Assembly: GCF_000012365.1 (NCBI RefSeq)
Contig: NC_007651.1
Location: forward strand, 2,356,001-2,420,000
Reading direction: 5' to 3'
Source: Burkholderia thailandensis E264
GTDB lineage: Bacteria > Pseudomonadota > Gammaproteobacteria > Burkholderiales > Burkholderiaceae
DNA length: 64,000 nucleotides
How positions within the stretch are numbered: position 1 is the stretch's first letter; the number at the start of each line of letters is the position of its first letter. This document shows, piece after piece, positions 8,040 through 17,338 of this stretch. The position numbers and the translations under genes were made by a program. The notes beneath the pieces are model-generated. The model searched no databases and was not told the origin of the DNA. It saw only the letters and a program-made list of their open reading frames with translations.

Positions 8040-11000
8040 CTACCGCGCCGCCGCCTGCGCGCGCGACTGCTGAGGCTGACCGAGCGCGCGCAGCGTTTCC
8101 TTCACCGTCGACACGCGCACCGCGAGGTCCGGCGTGCGCGTCTCGATCCGCAGCTTGTCCTGGCCCGCGAGCTTGATGTGCCGGTGCTTCTGCACCATGT
8201 CGATGATCCGCATCGGATCGATCGGCGGATTCGGCACGAACTGCAGCCCGATCGCCGCCTCGCTCGCGTCGATCTTCATGATGCCGAGCGGCTTCGCGGC
8301 GAGCCGCAGCCGGTGCGTCTCGACGAGCGCGTGCGCCTGCGGCGGCAGCTTGCCGAAGCGGTCGATCAGCTCTTCCTGGATGCCGTCGATCGCATCGCCG
8401 TGCTCGCAGTTCGCGAGCCGCTTGTACAGCGACAGCCGTTCCTGCACGTCGCCGCAGTAATCGGCGGGCAGGATCGCGGGCGCATGCAGGTTGATCTCGG
8501 TCGTCGCGGCGAGCGGCGCGGTGAGGTCCGGCTCCTTGCCGTTCTTCAACGCCTTCACCGCGTCGTTCAGCATCTCGGTGTAGAGCTGGAAGCCGATCTC
8601 GTGGATCTCGCCCGACTGCTTGTCGCCGAGCACCTCGCCCGTGCCGCGGATCTCGAGGTCGTGCATCGCGAGGTAGAAGCCCGAGCCGAGCTCCTCCATC
8701 TGCTGGATCGCCTCGAGCCGCCGCTGCGCCTGCTTCGTGAGCGCCTGCGGATCGTGCACGAGCAGGTACGCGTACGCCTGATGGTGCGAGCGGCCGACGC
8801 GGCCGCGCAACTGGTGCAACTGCGCGAGACCGAACTTGTCCGCGCGGTGCATGATGATGGTGTTCGCGCTCGGCACGTCGATGCCGGTCTCGATGATGGT
8901 CGTGCACAGCAGCACGTTCGCACGCTGGGCGACGAAATCGCGCATCACGCGCTCGAGTTCGCGCTCGTGCATCTGGCCGTGCGCGATCACGATCCGCGCC
9001 TCGGGCACCAGTTCCTCGAGCATCGCGCGGCGGTTCTCGATCGTCTCGACCTCGTTGTGCAGGAAGTACACCTGGCCGCCGCGCTTCAGCTCGCGCAGCA
9101 TCGCCTCGCGGATCACGCTTTCTTCCTCGCGGCGCACGAAGGTCTTGATCGCGAGCCGCTTCTGCGGCGCGGTCGCGATCACCGAGAAGTCGCGCAGGCC
9201 CTCGAGCGCCATGCCGAGCGTGCGCGGGATCGGCGTCGCGGTGAGCGTGAGCACGTCCACCTCCGCGCGCAGCGCCTTCAGCGCTTCCTTCTGGCGCACG
9301 CCGAAGCGGTGCTCCTCGTCGATGATCACGAGGCCGAGCCGCTTGAACTGCACGTCCGACGACAGCAGCTTGTGCGTGCCGATCACGATGTCGACGCTGC
9401 CGTCGTTGATCTGCTGGATCGCCGCGTTCACTTCCTTCGTCGACTTGAAGCGCGACAGCTCGACGATTTTCACGGGCCAGTCGGCGAAGCGGTCGATGAA
9501 GGTCTGCGTGTGCTGCTCGGCGAGCAGCGTCGTCGGCGACAGCAGCGCGACCTGCTTGCCGCCCATCACCGCGATGAACGCCGCGCGCAGCGCGACCTCG
9601 GTCTTGCCGAAGCCGACGTCGCCGCACACGAGGCGGTCCATCGGCTTGCCGCTCGTCATGTCGCCGATCACGGCCGCGATCGCCGCGGCCTGGTCGGGCG
9701 TTTCCTCGAAGCCGAAGCTGTCGGCGAACTTCACGTAGTCGCGCGGATCGAGCGCGAACGCGTGGCCCTCGCGCGCCGCGCGCCGCGCATAGAGGTTCAA
9801 CAGCTCGGCGGCGGTATCGCGGATCTGCTGGGCGGCGCGGCGCTTCGCGCGCTCCCACTGGCCCGAGCCGAGCGCGTGCAGCGGCGCGCTGTCCGGGTCC
9901 GCGCCGCTGTAGCGCGAGATCACGTGCAGTTGCGCGACGGGCACGTACAGCTTGCTGTCGCCCGCGTATTCGAGATGCAGGAACTCGGTGTCGCCTTCGC
10001 CGAGATCCATCGACACGAGCCCCATGTAGCGGCCGATCCCGTGCTGCGCATGGACGACCGGGTCGCCTACCTTCAGCTCGGACAGGTCGCGCACCATCGC
10101 GTCGACGTTGCTCGCCTGTTCCTGGCGGCGGCGTCCGGCGCGGCGGCCGAGCGCGCCGTACAGCTCGGTCTCGGTGACGATCGCGTAGCCTTCGCCCGGC
10201 ACCGCGAAGCCGCTTGCGAGGGGCGCTACGCCGAGTGCGAAGCGCTCGTCGGTCTCGAGCCACGCGGCGAAGCTGTCGCTGCCCGCGGGCCGCAGGTGAT
10301 GCTCGGCGAACAGCTGCGCGATCGTCTCGCGGCGGCCGGCCGATTCGACGGTGAAGAGCACGCGGTTGTTCGTTGTCTCCAGGTACGCGGCGAATGCGGC
10401 GAGCGGCGCGTCCGCGTGGCGGTCGAGCGCGAGATTCGGCAGCGGCGCGGCCCAGCCGCCCGACGGCTGCGCGGGCAGCACGATCCGTGCGAACGGCTTC
10501 GCGAGCAGATAGAAATCGTCGTCGGACAGGAACAGGCGCTGCGGCTCGAGGATCGGCCGCTCGCGATCGTGCGACAGGAACGCGTAGCGCTGCTTCGTGT
10601 CGGCCGTGAAGCGCTTGATCGCCGCGTCGAGGTCGCCCGTGAACACGAGCTGCGCGTTCTCGGGCAGGTAGTGGAACAGCGTCGCCGTCTCGTCGAAGAA
10701 GAGCGGCAGATAGTATTCGATGCCGGCCGACGGCACGCCGTTGCCGATGTCCTTGTAGATCGGCGCGCGGCTCGGGTCGCCCTCGAACGTCTCGCGCCAG
10801 CGGCTTCTGAACGCGGTGCGCGCCGCCTCGTCGAACGGGAACTCGCGGCCGGGCAGCAGGCGCACGTCTCGCACCGGGTAGAGGCTGCGCTGCGTGTCCG
10901 GATCGAACGCGCGGATCGAGTCGACCTGGTCGTCGAACAGGTCGATCCGGTACGGCAGCGGCGAGCCCATCGGGAACAGGTCGATCAGCGAGCCGCGCAC

Positions 11001-11513
11001 GCAGTATTCGCCGGGACGCACGACCTGGCTCACGTGCTCGTAGCCGGCGAGCGTCAATTGCGCCTTCAGCTTCGCCTCGTCGAGCCGCTCGCCCTGCGTG
11101 AACGCGAACGTGTACGCGGCGAGGAACGATGCGGGCGGCATCCGGTAGAGCGCCGTCGTCGCGGGCACGAGCAGGATGTCGCAGCGGCCTTCGCCGAGGT
11201 CGTGCAGCGTCGCGAGACGCTCGGACACGAGATCCTGGTGCGGCGAGAACGTGTCGTACGGCAGCGTCTCCCAGTCGGGCAGCACGCGCACGCGCGCGTC
11301 GGGCGCGAAGTAGCGCAGTTCCTGCGCGAGCCGCTGCGCGTCGACCGCGTTCGCGCAGATCACGGCGAGAAGCGGCACCTGCGCGCGGTGCGCGGCGAGA
11401 TAGCGGGCGATGACGAGCGCGTCGGCGGAGCCGTGCGCTCCGTCGAACGCGAAGCGCTGGCCCGCCTTGACGAGCGCGACGGGGGACTGCGAAGGGGAGG
11501 CGTTGTCTGACAT
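8040..11513 (-). CDS. mfd: Transcription-repair coupling factor
   Basis: Mfd removes RNA polymerase stalled at DNA lesions and recruits UvrA for nucleotide excision repair. The 1157-residue protein shows the expected order: a UvrB-like N-terminal module, an RNA-polymerase interaction domain around GDPVVHAQHGIGRYMGL, a RecG-like helicase with Walker A GDVGFGKTEVALR and DEEHRFGV box, the RGRVGRSHHQAYAYLL helicase motif, and a C-terminal TRCF domain. Start ATG 11513 (MSDNASPSQS) is preferred over an upstream in-frame start at 11693. It diverges from ispD with 116 bp between start codons; a TATAAT hexamer lies on the minus strand at 11588-11583. Length is normal for the family. Confidence 0.96.
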   Translation of the reverse strand: MSDNASPSQSPVALVKAGQRFAFDGAHGSADALVIARYLAAHRAQVPLLAVICANAVDAQRLAQELRYFAPDARVRVLPDWETLPYDTFSPHQDLVSERLATLHDLGEGRCDILLVPATTALYRMPPASFLAAYTFAFTQGERLDEAKLKAQLTLAGYEHVSQVVRPGEYCVRGSLIDLFPMGSPLPYRIDLFDDQVDSIRAFDPDTQRSLYPVRDVRLLPGREFPFDEAARTAFRSRWRETFEGDPSRAPIYKDIGNGVPSAGIEYYLPLFFDETATLFHYLPENAQLVFTGDLDAAIKRFTADTKQRYAFLSHDRERPILEPQRLFLSDDDFYLLAKPFARIVLPAQPSGGWAAPLPNLALDRHADAPLAAFAAYLETTNNRVLFTVESAGRRETIAQLFAEHHLRPAGSDSFAAWLETDERFALGVAPLASGFAVPGEGYAIVTETELYGALGRRAGRRRQEQASNVDAMVRDLSELKVGDPVVHAQHGIGRYMGLVSMDLGEGDTEFLHLEYAGDSKLYVPVAQLHVISRYSGADPDSAPLHALGSGQWERAKRRAAQQIRDTAAELLNLYARRAAREGHAFALDPRDYVKFADSFGFEETPDQAAAIAAVIGDMTSGKPMDRLVCGDVGFGKTEVALRAAFIAVMGGKQVALLSPTTLLAEQHTQTFIDRFADWPVKIVELSRFKSTKEVNAAIQQINDGSVDIVIGTHKLLSSDVQFKRLGLVIIDEEHRFGVRQKEALKALRAEVDVLTLTATPIPRTLGMALEGLRDFSVIATAPQKRLAIKTFVRREEESVIREAMLRELKRGGQVYFLHNEVETIENRRAMLEELVPEARIVIAHGQMHERELERVMRDFVAQRANVLLCTTIIETGIDVPSANTIIMHRADKFGLAQLHQLRGRVGRSHHQAYAYLLVHDPQALTKQAQRRLEAIQQMEELGSGFYLAMHDLEIRGTGEVLGDKQSGEIHEIGFQLYTEMLNDAVKALKNGKEPDLTAPLAATTEINLHAPAILPADYCGDVQERLSLYKRLANCEHGDAIDGIQEELIDRFGKLPPQAHALVETHRLRLAAKPLGIMKIDASEAAIGLQFVPNPPIDPMRIIDMVQKHRHIKLAGQDKLRIETRTPDLAVRVSTVKETLRALGQPQQSRAQAAAR

Positions 11514-11515
11514 AA

Positions 11516-12340
<825 letters not shown>

Positions 12341-12380
12341 ACCGCATCTTCACCATCGCATCACACTCGGATCGAATCAC

Positions 12381-12869
12381 ATGGATTTCAGAATCGGACA
12401 AGGCTACGACGTGCACCAGCTCGTTCCCGGACGGCCGCTCATCATCGGCGGCGTGACGATCCCGTACGAGCGGGGGCTTCTCGGCCACTCGGATGCGGAC
12501 GTGCTGCTGCACGCGATCACCGACGCGCTGTTCGGCGCGGCGGCGCTCGGCGACATCGGCCGACATTTCTCCGACACCGATCCGCGCTTCAAGGGCGCCG
12601 ACAGCCGCGCGCTCTTGCGCGAATGCGCGGCGCGCGTCGCGCAGGCGGGCTTTTCGATCCGCAACGTCGACAGCACGATCATCGCGCAGGCGCCGAAGCT
12701 CGCGCCGCACATCGACGCGATGCGCGCGAACATCGCGGCCGATCTCGGCTTGCCGCTCGATCGCGTGAACGTGAAGGCGAAGACGAACGAGAAGCTCGGC
12801 TATCTGGGCCGCGGCGAGGGGATCGAGGCGCAGGCGGCGGCGCTCGTCGTGCGCGAAGCGGCCGCGTGA
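12381..12869 (+). CDS. ispF: 2-C-methyl-D-erythritol 2,4-cyclodiphosphate synthase
   Basis: IspF cyclises CDP-methylerythritol phosphate to the cyclodiphosphate with release of CMP. The 162-residue protein has the zinc ligands D10, H12 and H44 in IGQGYDVHQ and DADVLLHAI, and the conserved [12 protein letters not shown] and [10 protein letters not shown] segments. It is complete and of normal length, and functions as a homotrimer in the cytoplasm. It lies directly after ispD in a likely two-gene operon that ends at the hairpin near 13018-13048. Confidence 0.96.
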   Translation: MDFRIGQGYDVHQLVPGRPLIIGGVTIPYERGLLGHSDADVLLHAITDALFGAAALGDIGRHFSDTDPRFKGADSRALLRECAARVAQAGFSIRNVDSTIIAQAPKLAPHIDAMRANIAADLGLPLDRVNVKAKTNEKLGYLGRGEGIEAQAAALVVREAAA

Positions 12870-13016
12870 CGGCGGGCGGCGGCATGAGCCGCAGGTGGAG
12901 CGGCGTCGGCGGCAGGCGGGGCGCGGATGCCGCGCGGATGCGGCCGGACGGCGGGGGCTGAGCCGAGACTTGCGGCGCCGCTCGTGGCCGGCGATTCCAC
13001 CGTACCCGCAGGAACG

Positions 13017-13056
13017 AAAACGCCACGCGCAATCGACGCGTGGCGTTTCCCTTTTC
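13017..13056. terminator. Bidirectional terminator between ispF and ahpD
   Basis: A 12-bp perfect stem (AAACGCCACGCG/CGCGTGGCGTTT) surrounds a CAATCGA loop. A/T runs on both sides allow it to end ispF transcription from the left and ahpD transcription from the right. Confidence 0.75.
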
Positions 13057-13104
13057 AGCGGCCGCACCCGCGACCATGCGCGACGGCGGCGGCCTTGATT
13101 CCGC

Positions 13105-13632
13105 TTACTTGCCTTCTGCCGCGATCACTTGCGCGGCGGCGTTGATCACCGCCGCGATCCGGCCGACGTCGCGCAACTGCGTGACGCTCATCCCTTGTTC
13201 GTTCTTGAGCAGCGCGTAGTGCGACTTCACGCAGAAGTGGCACTTACCGACGATCGACGCGGCGAGCGCGTACATCTCGAACTTGCGCCTGTCGACGCCG
13301 CCGTGCGAAGCGTACGCACCCATTCGCAGCTCGGCGCGCTGCGTCTTCAGGTCGGCGTCGTCGGCCATCTCGACATACGGATACCAGGCGTTGTTCATCC
13401 CCATCAGCGCGGCCGCCGTCAGCGCCGCGTGAGTTTCCTCGGGCGACAGCACGCCCGCTTCGCGGATCGCCTTCACGAGCGCCGGGCTCTTCGCCGCGAA
13501 GGCCGCGGCGAGCGCCGCGCCGACCGCGTCCGTGCCTTCGAGCGACGAGCGCGAGATCGTGCCGTCGAGGTTCAGGCGAATGTCTTTCGCGTAGTCGGGA
13601 ATTAGATCCTTAATCGAATCGATGAATTCCAT
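13105..13632 (-). CDS. ahpD: Alkyl hydroperoxide reductase AhpD
   Basis: AhpD is a CxxC reductant of the peroxiredoxin AhpC and has weak peroxidase activity itself. The 175-residue protein carries the active site KCHFCVKSH with C131, C134 and H138, and E119 in the proton-relay position, matching the layout known from the Mycobacterium enzyme. ahpC lies directly upstream on the same strand with a terminator-like hairpin between, so ahpD may be expressed by partial read-through. All key residues are present. Confidence 0.95.
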   Translation of the reverse strand: MEFIDSIKDLIPDYAKDIRLNLDGTISRSSLEGTDAVGAALAAAFAAKSPALVKAIREAGVLSPEETHAALTAAALMGMNNAWYPYVEMADDADLKTQRAELRMGAYASHGGVDRRKFEMYALAASIVGKCHFCVKSHYALLKNEQGMSVTQLRDVGRIAAVINAAAQVIAAEGK

Positions 13633-13657
13633 TGATATCTCCTATGATTGGGCCGTT

Positions 13658-13694
13658 AAAAAAGCCCGCAGGCAAGACGCAGCGCCGCGGGCCT
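13658..13694 (-). terminator. Terminator/attenuator between ahpC and ahpD
   Basis: On the minus strand GCCCGC pairs with GCGGGC and is followed by six T. It lies just after the ahpC stop and before the ahpD start, so it may reduce ahpD expression relative to ahpC. Confidence 0.65.
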
Positions 13695-13709
13695 TCGTGC
13701 ATCGGACGC

Positions 13710-14258
13710 TTACAGCGTCGCGCCGCCGATCGCGCGGTTGCACGGGCAGAGTTCGTCCGTTTGCAGGCCGTCGAGAATGCGCAGGATTTCCTCCGGGCTG
13801 CGGCCGACGTTCAGGTTGTTCACCGACACGTGCTGGATCGTGTTGTCCGGGTCGACGATGAAGGTCGCGCGCAGGGCCACGCCGGCTTCCTTGTCGCGCA
13901 CGCCGAGCTGGTCGATCAGCTCGCCCTTGACGTCGCCGAACGAGTAGTGGTTCAGCTTGTCGAGATCCTTGTGCTCACGGCGCCATGCGAGCTTGACGAA
14001 TTCGTTGTCCGAGCTGCCGCCGAGCAGGACGGCGTCGCGCTCTTCGAACTGCTTCGCGAGCTTCGCGAATTCGACGATTTCCGTCGGGCAGACGAACGTG
14101 AAGTCCTTCGGGTAGAAATAGATGATCTTCCACTTGCCCGGGAACGACGCTTCGGTGACGGTCTCGAATGCCGACTGGCCGTTTTCTTCGTGGTTGTTGA
14201 AGCCCGGCTTCGCGGCCACAACGGTGAAAGCTTCGAGTTTATCGCCCACGGTCTTCAT
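13710..14258 (-). CDS. ahpC: Peroxiredoxin AhpC
   Basis: AhpC reduces hydrogen peroxide, organic peroxides and peroxynitrite in the cytoplasm. The 182-residue protein has the peroxidatic C57 in FTFVCPTEI and a C-terminal CPC pair (C171, C173). The CPC pair is the three-cysteine arrangement seen in AhpC proteins that are recycled by AhpD rather than by AhpF. The adjacent ahpD supports that reading. OxyR-like half-sites occur upstream at 14338-14372. The protein looks complete. Confidence 0.95.
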   Translation of the reverse strand: MKTVGDKLEAFTVVAAKPGFNNHEENGQSAFETVTEASFPGKWKIIYFYPKDFTFVCPTEIVEFAKLAKQFEERDAVLLGGSSDNEFVKLAWRREHKDLDKLNHYSFGDVKGELIDQLGVRDKEAGVALRATFIVDPDNTIQHVSVNNLNVGRSPEEILRILDGLQTDELCPCNRAIGGATL

Positions 14259-14337
14259 GCGGATGCTCCTGTGTAAGTTGGGAAAAACTGCTACTGACGG
14301 TCAAGCTACCGATGCGCTGCAACGTTTCCGTGACAGC

Positions 14338-14372
14338 ATAGGAAGCACTATAACGCTATTGTATTTTCCTAT
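14338..14372 (-). promoter_or_regulatory. Possible OxyR-like site upstream of ahpC
   Basis: On the minus strand the order is ATAG-N7-CAAT-N6-ATAG-N6-CTAT. This resembles the four-part OxyR consensus ATAG-N7-CTAT-N7-ATAG-N7-CTAT, with one mismatch and two one-base spacing deviations. It lies 80-114 bp upstream of the ahpC start codon. Confidence 0.4.
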
Positions 14373-14456
14373 CAATAGATTTTAACTAACGAACTTCATA
14401 GGAATTTTCAAAGACGCCGATAGGGTTCGACCATCGAGGGAGGGACTCGTCGTGCG

Positions 14457-15815
14457 TCACGCAGCCGCACGCGCTTTCGCGCTCGGAAACTCCAGCGTGA
14501 CTTCGAGACCCGCGCCGGGCGCGCGGTTGCGAAGCCGCAGCGTGCCTCGGTAGCGGTTCACGAGACGCAGCACGATCGCCATGCCGAGCCCGGTGCCGTC
14601 GGCTTTGCTGCGCGCCGCGTCGACGCGATAGAACGGGCGCATCACGAGCGGCAACTGATCCTCGGGGATGCCGGGGCCCTCGTCGGTGACGACGAGTTCG
14701 ACGCGCGCGTGCGTCACCCGTGTTTCGAGCGAGATGCGCGCGACGCCGTCCTTCTTGCTCTGCCCATACTTGCGCGCGTTCTCGACGAGGTTGCCGATCA
14801 CGCGGCGCATGTCCGTTTCGTCCGCTTCGATGACGGCCGCGGGGGCCAGGCGAATGTCGAGCTGCACGCCGTCTTCGCTGACGATCCGCGCGGCGACCTC
14901 GCGCGCGATCTGCGACAGGTCGACGGGTTCCGGCGTGCGCTGCGCGGGGCGTGCGTAATCGATGAACGCGGCGATGATGCGGTCCATCTGCTCGATGTCG
15001 TCGACCATCGCGTCCTTCGTCGCCTGATCGGACGGACTCATCTCGGTCTCGAGGCGCAGCCGCGCGAGCGGCGTGCGCAGATCGTGCGAGATGCCCGCGA
15101 GCATCAGCGCGCGATCGGCCTCGAGCTGCTCGAGATCGCGCACCATCTGGTTGAAGCTGCGGTTCGTCTCGGCGGCGACGCCCATTCCGCGCTCGGGCAG
15201 CGGTTCCGGCGTTTGGCCGGAGCCCACCTTGCGCGCGGCGAGCGCGAGCCGCGAGAACGGCTGGTTCACGAGGCTCGTGATGAACGCCGAGCCGATGAGC
15301 GACAGCGCGAGCGCGAACAGGCCCCAGCCCGCCCATTGCAGGCCGGTGACGGTGTCGAGCTGATCGCGGTCGAGCGCGACCCAGTAGTCGTCGTCGTCGA
15401 TCTTGAAGCTGATCCACACGCCGGGGATGTCGTTGACCGATTGCGCGATCACCGTGTCGTCGCCGAGGCGGCTGCGGATGTCGTGCTCGATCAGCCGGTT
15501 CAGCGACTCGTCGGGCTGCAGCTTGAACTTGTCGGTTTTCTCGCGCGGATAGACACGCACGCCCTCGTTGCTCTCGAGGTCCTGCAGCAGCGCGCGGCGC
15601 AGGTCGGGATCGGAATAGAGCAGGGCAGTGCGCGTGAGCTTCACGATCGCGACGAGCTGCAGCGCGACGCGCTGCGCGCGCGGCTCGCGCTCGATCACCC
15701 GGAAGCTCTGGAACCACGCGGCGAGACTGACTGCGATCAACAGCGCAATCAGCAGGAAGGTGCGCCAGAACAGCCCGCCGAACACGAGCGTCAAGAGGCG
15801 CCGGTCGATACGCAT
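14457..15815 (-). CDS. envZ: EnvZ-like osmosensor histidine kinase
   Basis: This 452-residue membrane kinase has a first membrane span at about residues 13-35, a periplasmic domain, a second span near 155-175, a HAMP linker and a HisKA domain with the phospho-acceptor His in GISHDLRTPLARL. The ATPase domain follows, with NLVENARKYG (N box), DEGPGIPED (G1) and GTGLGMAI (G2). Downstream of ompR on the same strand, it should phosphorylate and dephosphorylate that regulator in response to osmolarity or envelope state. Which porins it controls here is unknown. Confidence 0.9.
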   Translation of the reverse strand: MRIDRRLLTLVFGGLFWRTFLLIALLIAVSLAAWFQSFRVIEREPRAQRVALQLVAIVKLTRTALLYSDPDLRRALLQDLESNEGVRVYPREKTDKFKLQPDESLNRLIEHDIRSRLGDDTVIAQSVNDIPGVWISFKIDDDDYWVALDRDQLDTVTGLQWAGWGLFALALSLIGSAFITSLVNQPFSRLALAARKVGSGQTPEPLPERGMGVAAETNRSFNQMVRDLEQLEADRALMLAGISHDLRTPLARLRLETEMSPSDQATKDAMVDDIEQMDRIIAAFIDYARPAQRTPEPVDLSQIAREVAARIVSEDGVQLDIRLAPAAVIEADETDMRRVIGNLVENARKYGQSKKDGVARISLETRVTHARVELVVTDEGPGIPEDQLPLVMRPFYRVDAARSKADGTGLGMAIVLRLVNRYRGTLRLRNRAPGAGLEVTLEFPSAKARAAA

Positions 15816-15881
15816 AGGACTGGCTGTCTAACTGGCGTCAAAGGCGTGGCGTCGAAGACGTGTATTGCGTCGGGGCTGCAA

Positions 15882-16616
15882 TCAGGCCGCGCCGTCGGGG
15901 ATGAACACGTAACCGAGGCCCCACACCGTCTGGATGAAGCGAGGGCTGCCCGGATCGGGTTCGATCAGCTTGCGCAGGCGCGAGATCTGCACATCGAGGC
16001 TGCGGTCGAACACTTCGTATTCGCGGCCGCGCGCGAGCTCCATCAGCTTTTCGCGCGACAGCGGCTGGCGCGGATGGCGCGCGAACACCTTCAGCACCGA
16101 GAATTCGCCCGTCGTGAGCGGAATCTCCTGGCCGGATTTCGTCAGCGTGCGCGTCGCGAGGTTCAGCGAGAATTCGCCGAACTCGAACACCTCGGTGGTC
16201 TCGGAGGGCGCGCCCGGCAGCTCGGCGGGGGCCTGGCGGCGCAGCACCGCGTGGATGCGCGCGACGAGCTCGCGCGGGTTGAACGGCTTCGGCAGGTAGT
16301 CGTCGGCGCCCATCTCGAGGCCGACGATGCGATCAACGTCCTCACCCTTCGCGGTGAGCATGATGATCGGCGTGCGGTCGTTGCTGCCGCGCAGGCGCCG
16401 GCAGATCGACAGGCCATCCTCACCCGGCAGCATCAGGTCGAGCACGAGCAGATCGAAGCGCTCGCGCACCCAGAGCTTGTTCATCGCCGTCGCGTTCTCC
16501 GCGACATACACGTTGAAGCCCTGCTCGCCGAGATAGCGGCGCAGCAGATCGCGCAGGCGCGGGTCGTCGTCGACGACGAGAATCTTGGAGGGGTTTTTCG
16601 TTTCCATGAGCCGCAT
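15882..16616 (-). CDS. ompR: OmpR-like response regulator
   Basis: The 244-residue protein has a receiver domain (VVDDDPRLRDLL acidic pocket, phosphorylated Asp in LVLDLMLPGEDG, conserved Lys near KPFNPRELVARI) and a winged-helix DNA-binding domain ending in IQTVWGLGYVFIP. This is the OmpR/PhoB architecture. The partner kinase begins 66 bp downstream. Two GTTACA repeats exactly 10 bp apart lie 45-60 bp upstream of the start and could serve in autoregulation. Confidence 0.94.
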   Translation of the reverse strand: MRLMETKNPSKILVVDDDPRLRDLLRRYLGEQGFNVYVAENATAMNKLWVRERFDLLVLDLMLPGEDGLSICRRLRGSNDRTPIIMLTAKGEDVDRIVGLEMGADDYLPKPFNPRELVARIHAVLRRQAPAELPGAPSETTEVFEFGEFSLNLATRTLTKSGQEIPLTTGEFSVLKVFARHPRQPLSREKLMELARGREYEVFDRSLDVQISRLRKLIEPDPGSPRFIQTVWGLGYVFIPDGAA

Positions 16617-16660
16617 CTTATCGCGATTAGGAAAAACCGCGCGGTTGCGGCTTTCGACGG

Positions 16661-16684
16661 GTTACAGTCAGTTACAAAATTTAC
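16661..16684. promoter_or_regulatory. Direct repeats GTTACA at 10-bp period upstream of ompR
   Basis: GTTACAGTCA is followed by GTTACAAAAT and then TTAC. Same-face direct repeats of this kind are typical binding sites for OmpR-family regulators. The position suits autoregulation of ompR, the divergent small gene, or both. Confidence 0.4.
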
Positions 16685-16699
16685 CCGCGCTATTGTGCG

Positions 16700-16732
16700 G
16701 AGTAAAGACAGTCACGACAGACTCCTTTACTC
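16700..16732. repeat. Inverted repeat in the ompR upstream region
   Basis: GAGTAAAG and CTTTACTC form perfect 8-bp arms around a 17-base loop. A smaller hairpin (GTGGAT/ATCCAC) follows near 16749-16765. Role unknown. Confidence 0.5.
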
Positions 16733-16876
16733 GAAGACGACATTCGGTGGATACTCCATCCACTTAACATTTACATGGTTTGCACGCCCGATTCTCGCAG
16801 GGTTTGTTCGTGTGCCAAAGGTAGCCGGTTGCCGCGTGACGAAGGGAACAAAACGACGAAAGAGGCGAGGCCAGTG

Positions 16877-17167
16877 ATGCGGCCGACGAAGATGGCGTTC
16901 GTGCTGGCGCTCGCTTGCGTCGGCTTCCTCGCTTCGGACTTCGCTTGCGCGCAGCGCCCGGAACATGGCGCCGCGCCGTCGCACAAGGTGCGGCGCGGCA
17001 ACGGCGCGGCCGGGCGTTCCGCGCCGCCGAGCGAGCCGCCCGCGCGCGCGGCCGCCGTTCCGCCCGATCTCGAACAGCGCCGCCGCGACGGCCACATGAC
17101 GCCGGAAGAGCGGCATCTCTTGCGCCAGCACATCGAAGACGCGGTGCGCGAACTCTACAAGCGTTGA
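16877..17167 (+). CDS. Small exported hypothetical protein
   Basis: This 96-residue protein begins at ATG 16877 with a likely signal peptide (hydrophobic MAFVLALACVGFLAS ending near ACA, residue 25). A Pro/Arg/Ala-rich linker follows, then a helical C-terminus, MTPEERHLLRQHIEDAV. Short exported proteins with a TPEER-LRQ-I C-terminal helix are common in Burkholderia, but their function is not known. It is divergent from ompR and could be influenced by the direct repeats between them. A longer frame starting at 16775 would bury the signal peptide, so it was not chosen. Confidence 0.7.
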   Translation: MRPTKMAFVLALACVGFLASDFACAQRPEHGAAPSHKVRRGNGAAGRSAPPSEPPARAAAVPPDLEQRRRDGHMTPEERHLLRQHIEDAVRELYKR

Positions 17168-17338
17168 ATCGTTAAATCGCGGCGTATTGCCGCTCGCCGT
17201 CCGCCGTCCTTCATCAGAAAAATTCCGTAGCAATTCGATCGTCAACTGCGCGTTGCCGCGAGCCGTTGAATCGCCACGCGGACGGCTCGCGCGCTTCGCG
17301 AGCCGCCGCGGCTTGTCTCTTTCGGAGAATGGTCGACG

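Noticed and set aside
8178..11510. 1110-residue open frame antisense to mfd
   Set aside because: Arg/Glu/Val-rich shadow of a well-supported gene; high GC removes stop codons from the opposite strand. No domain recognised.
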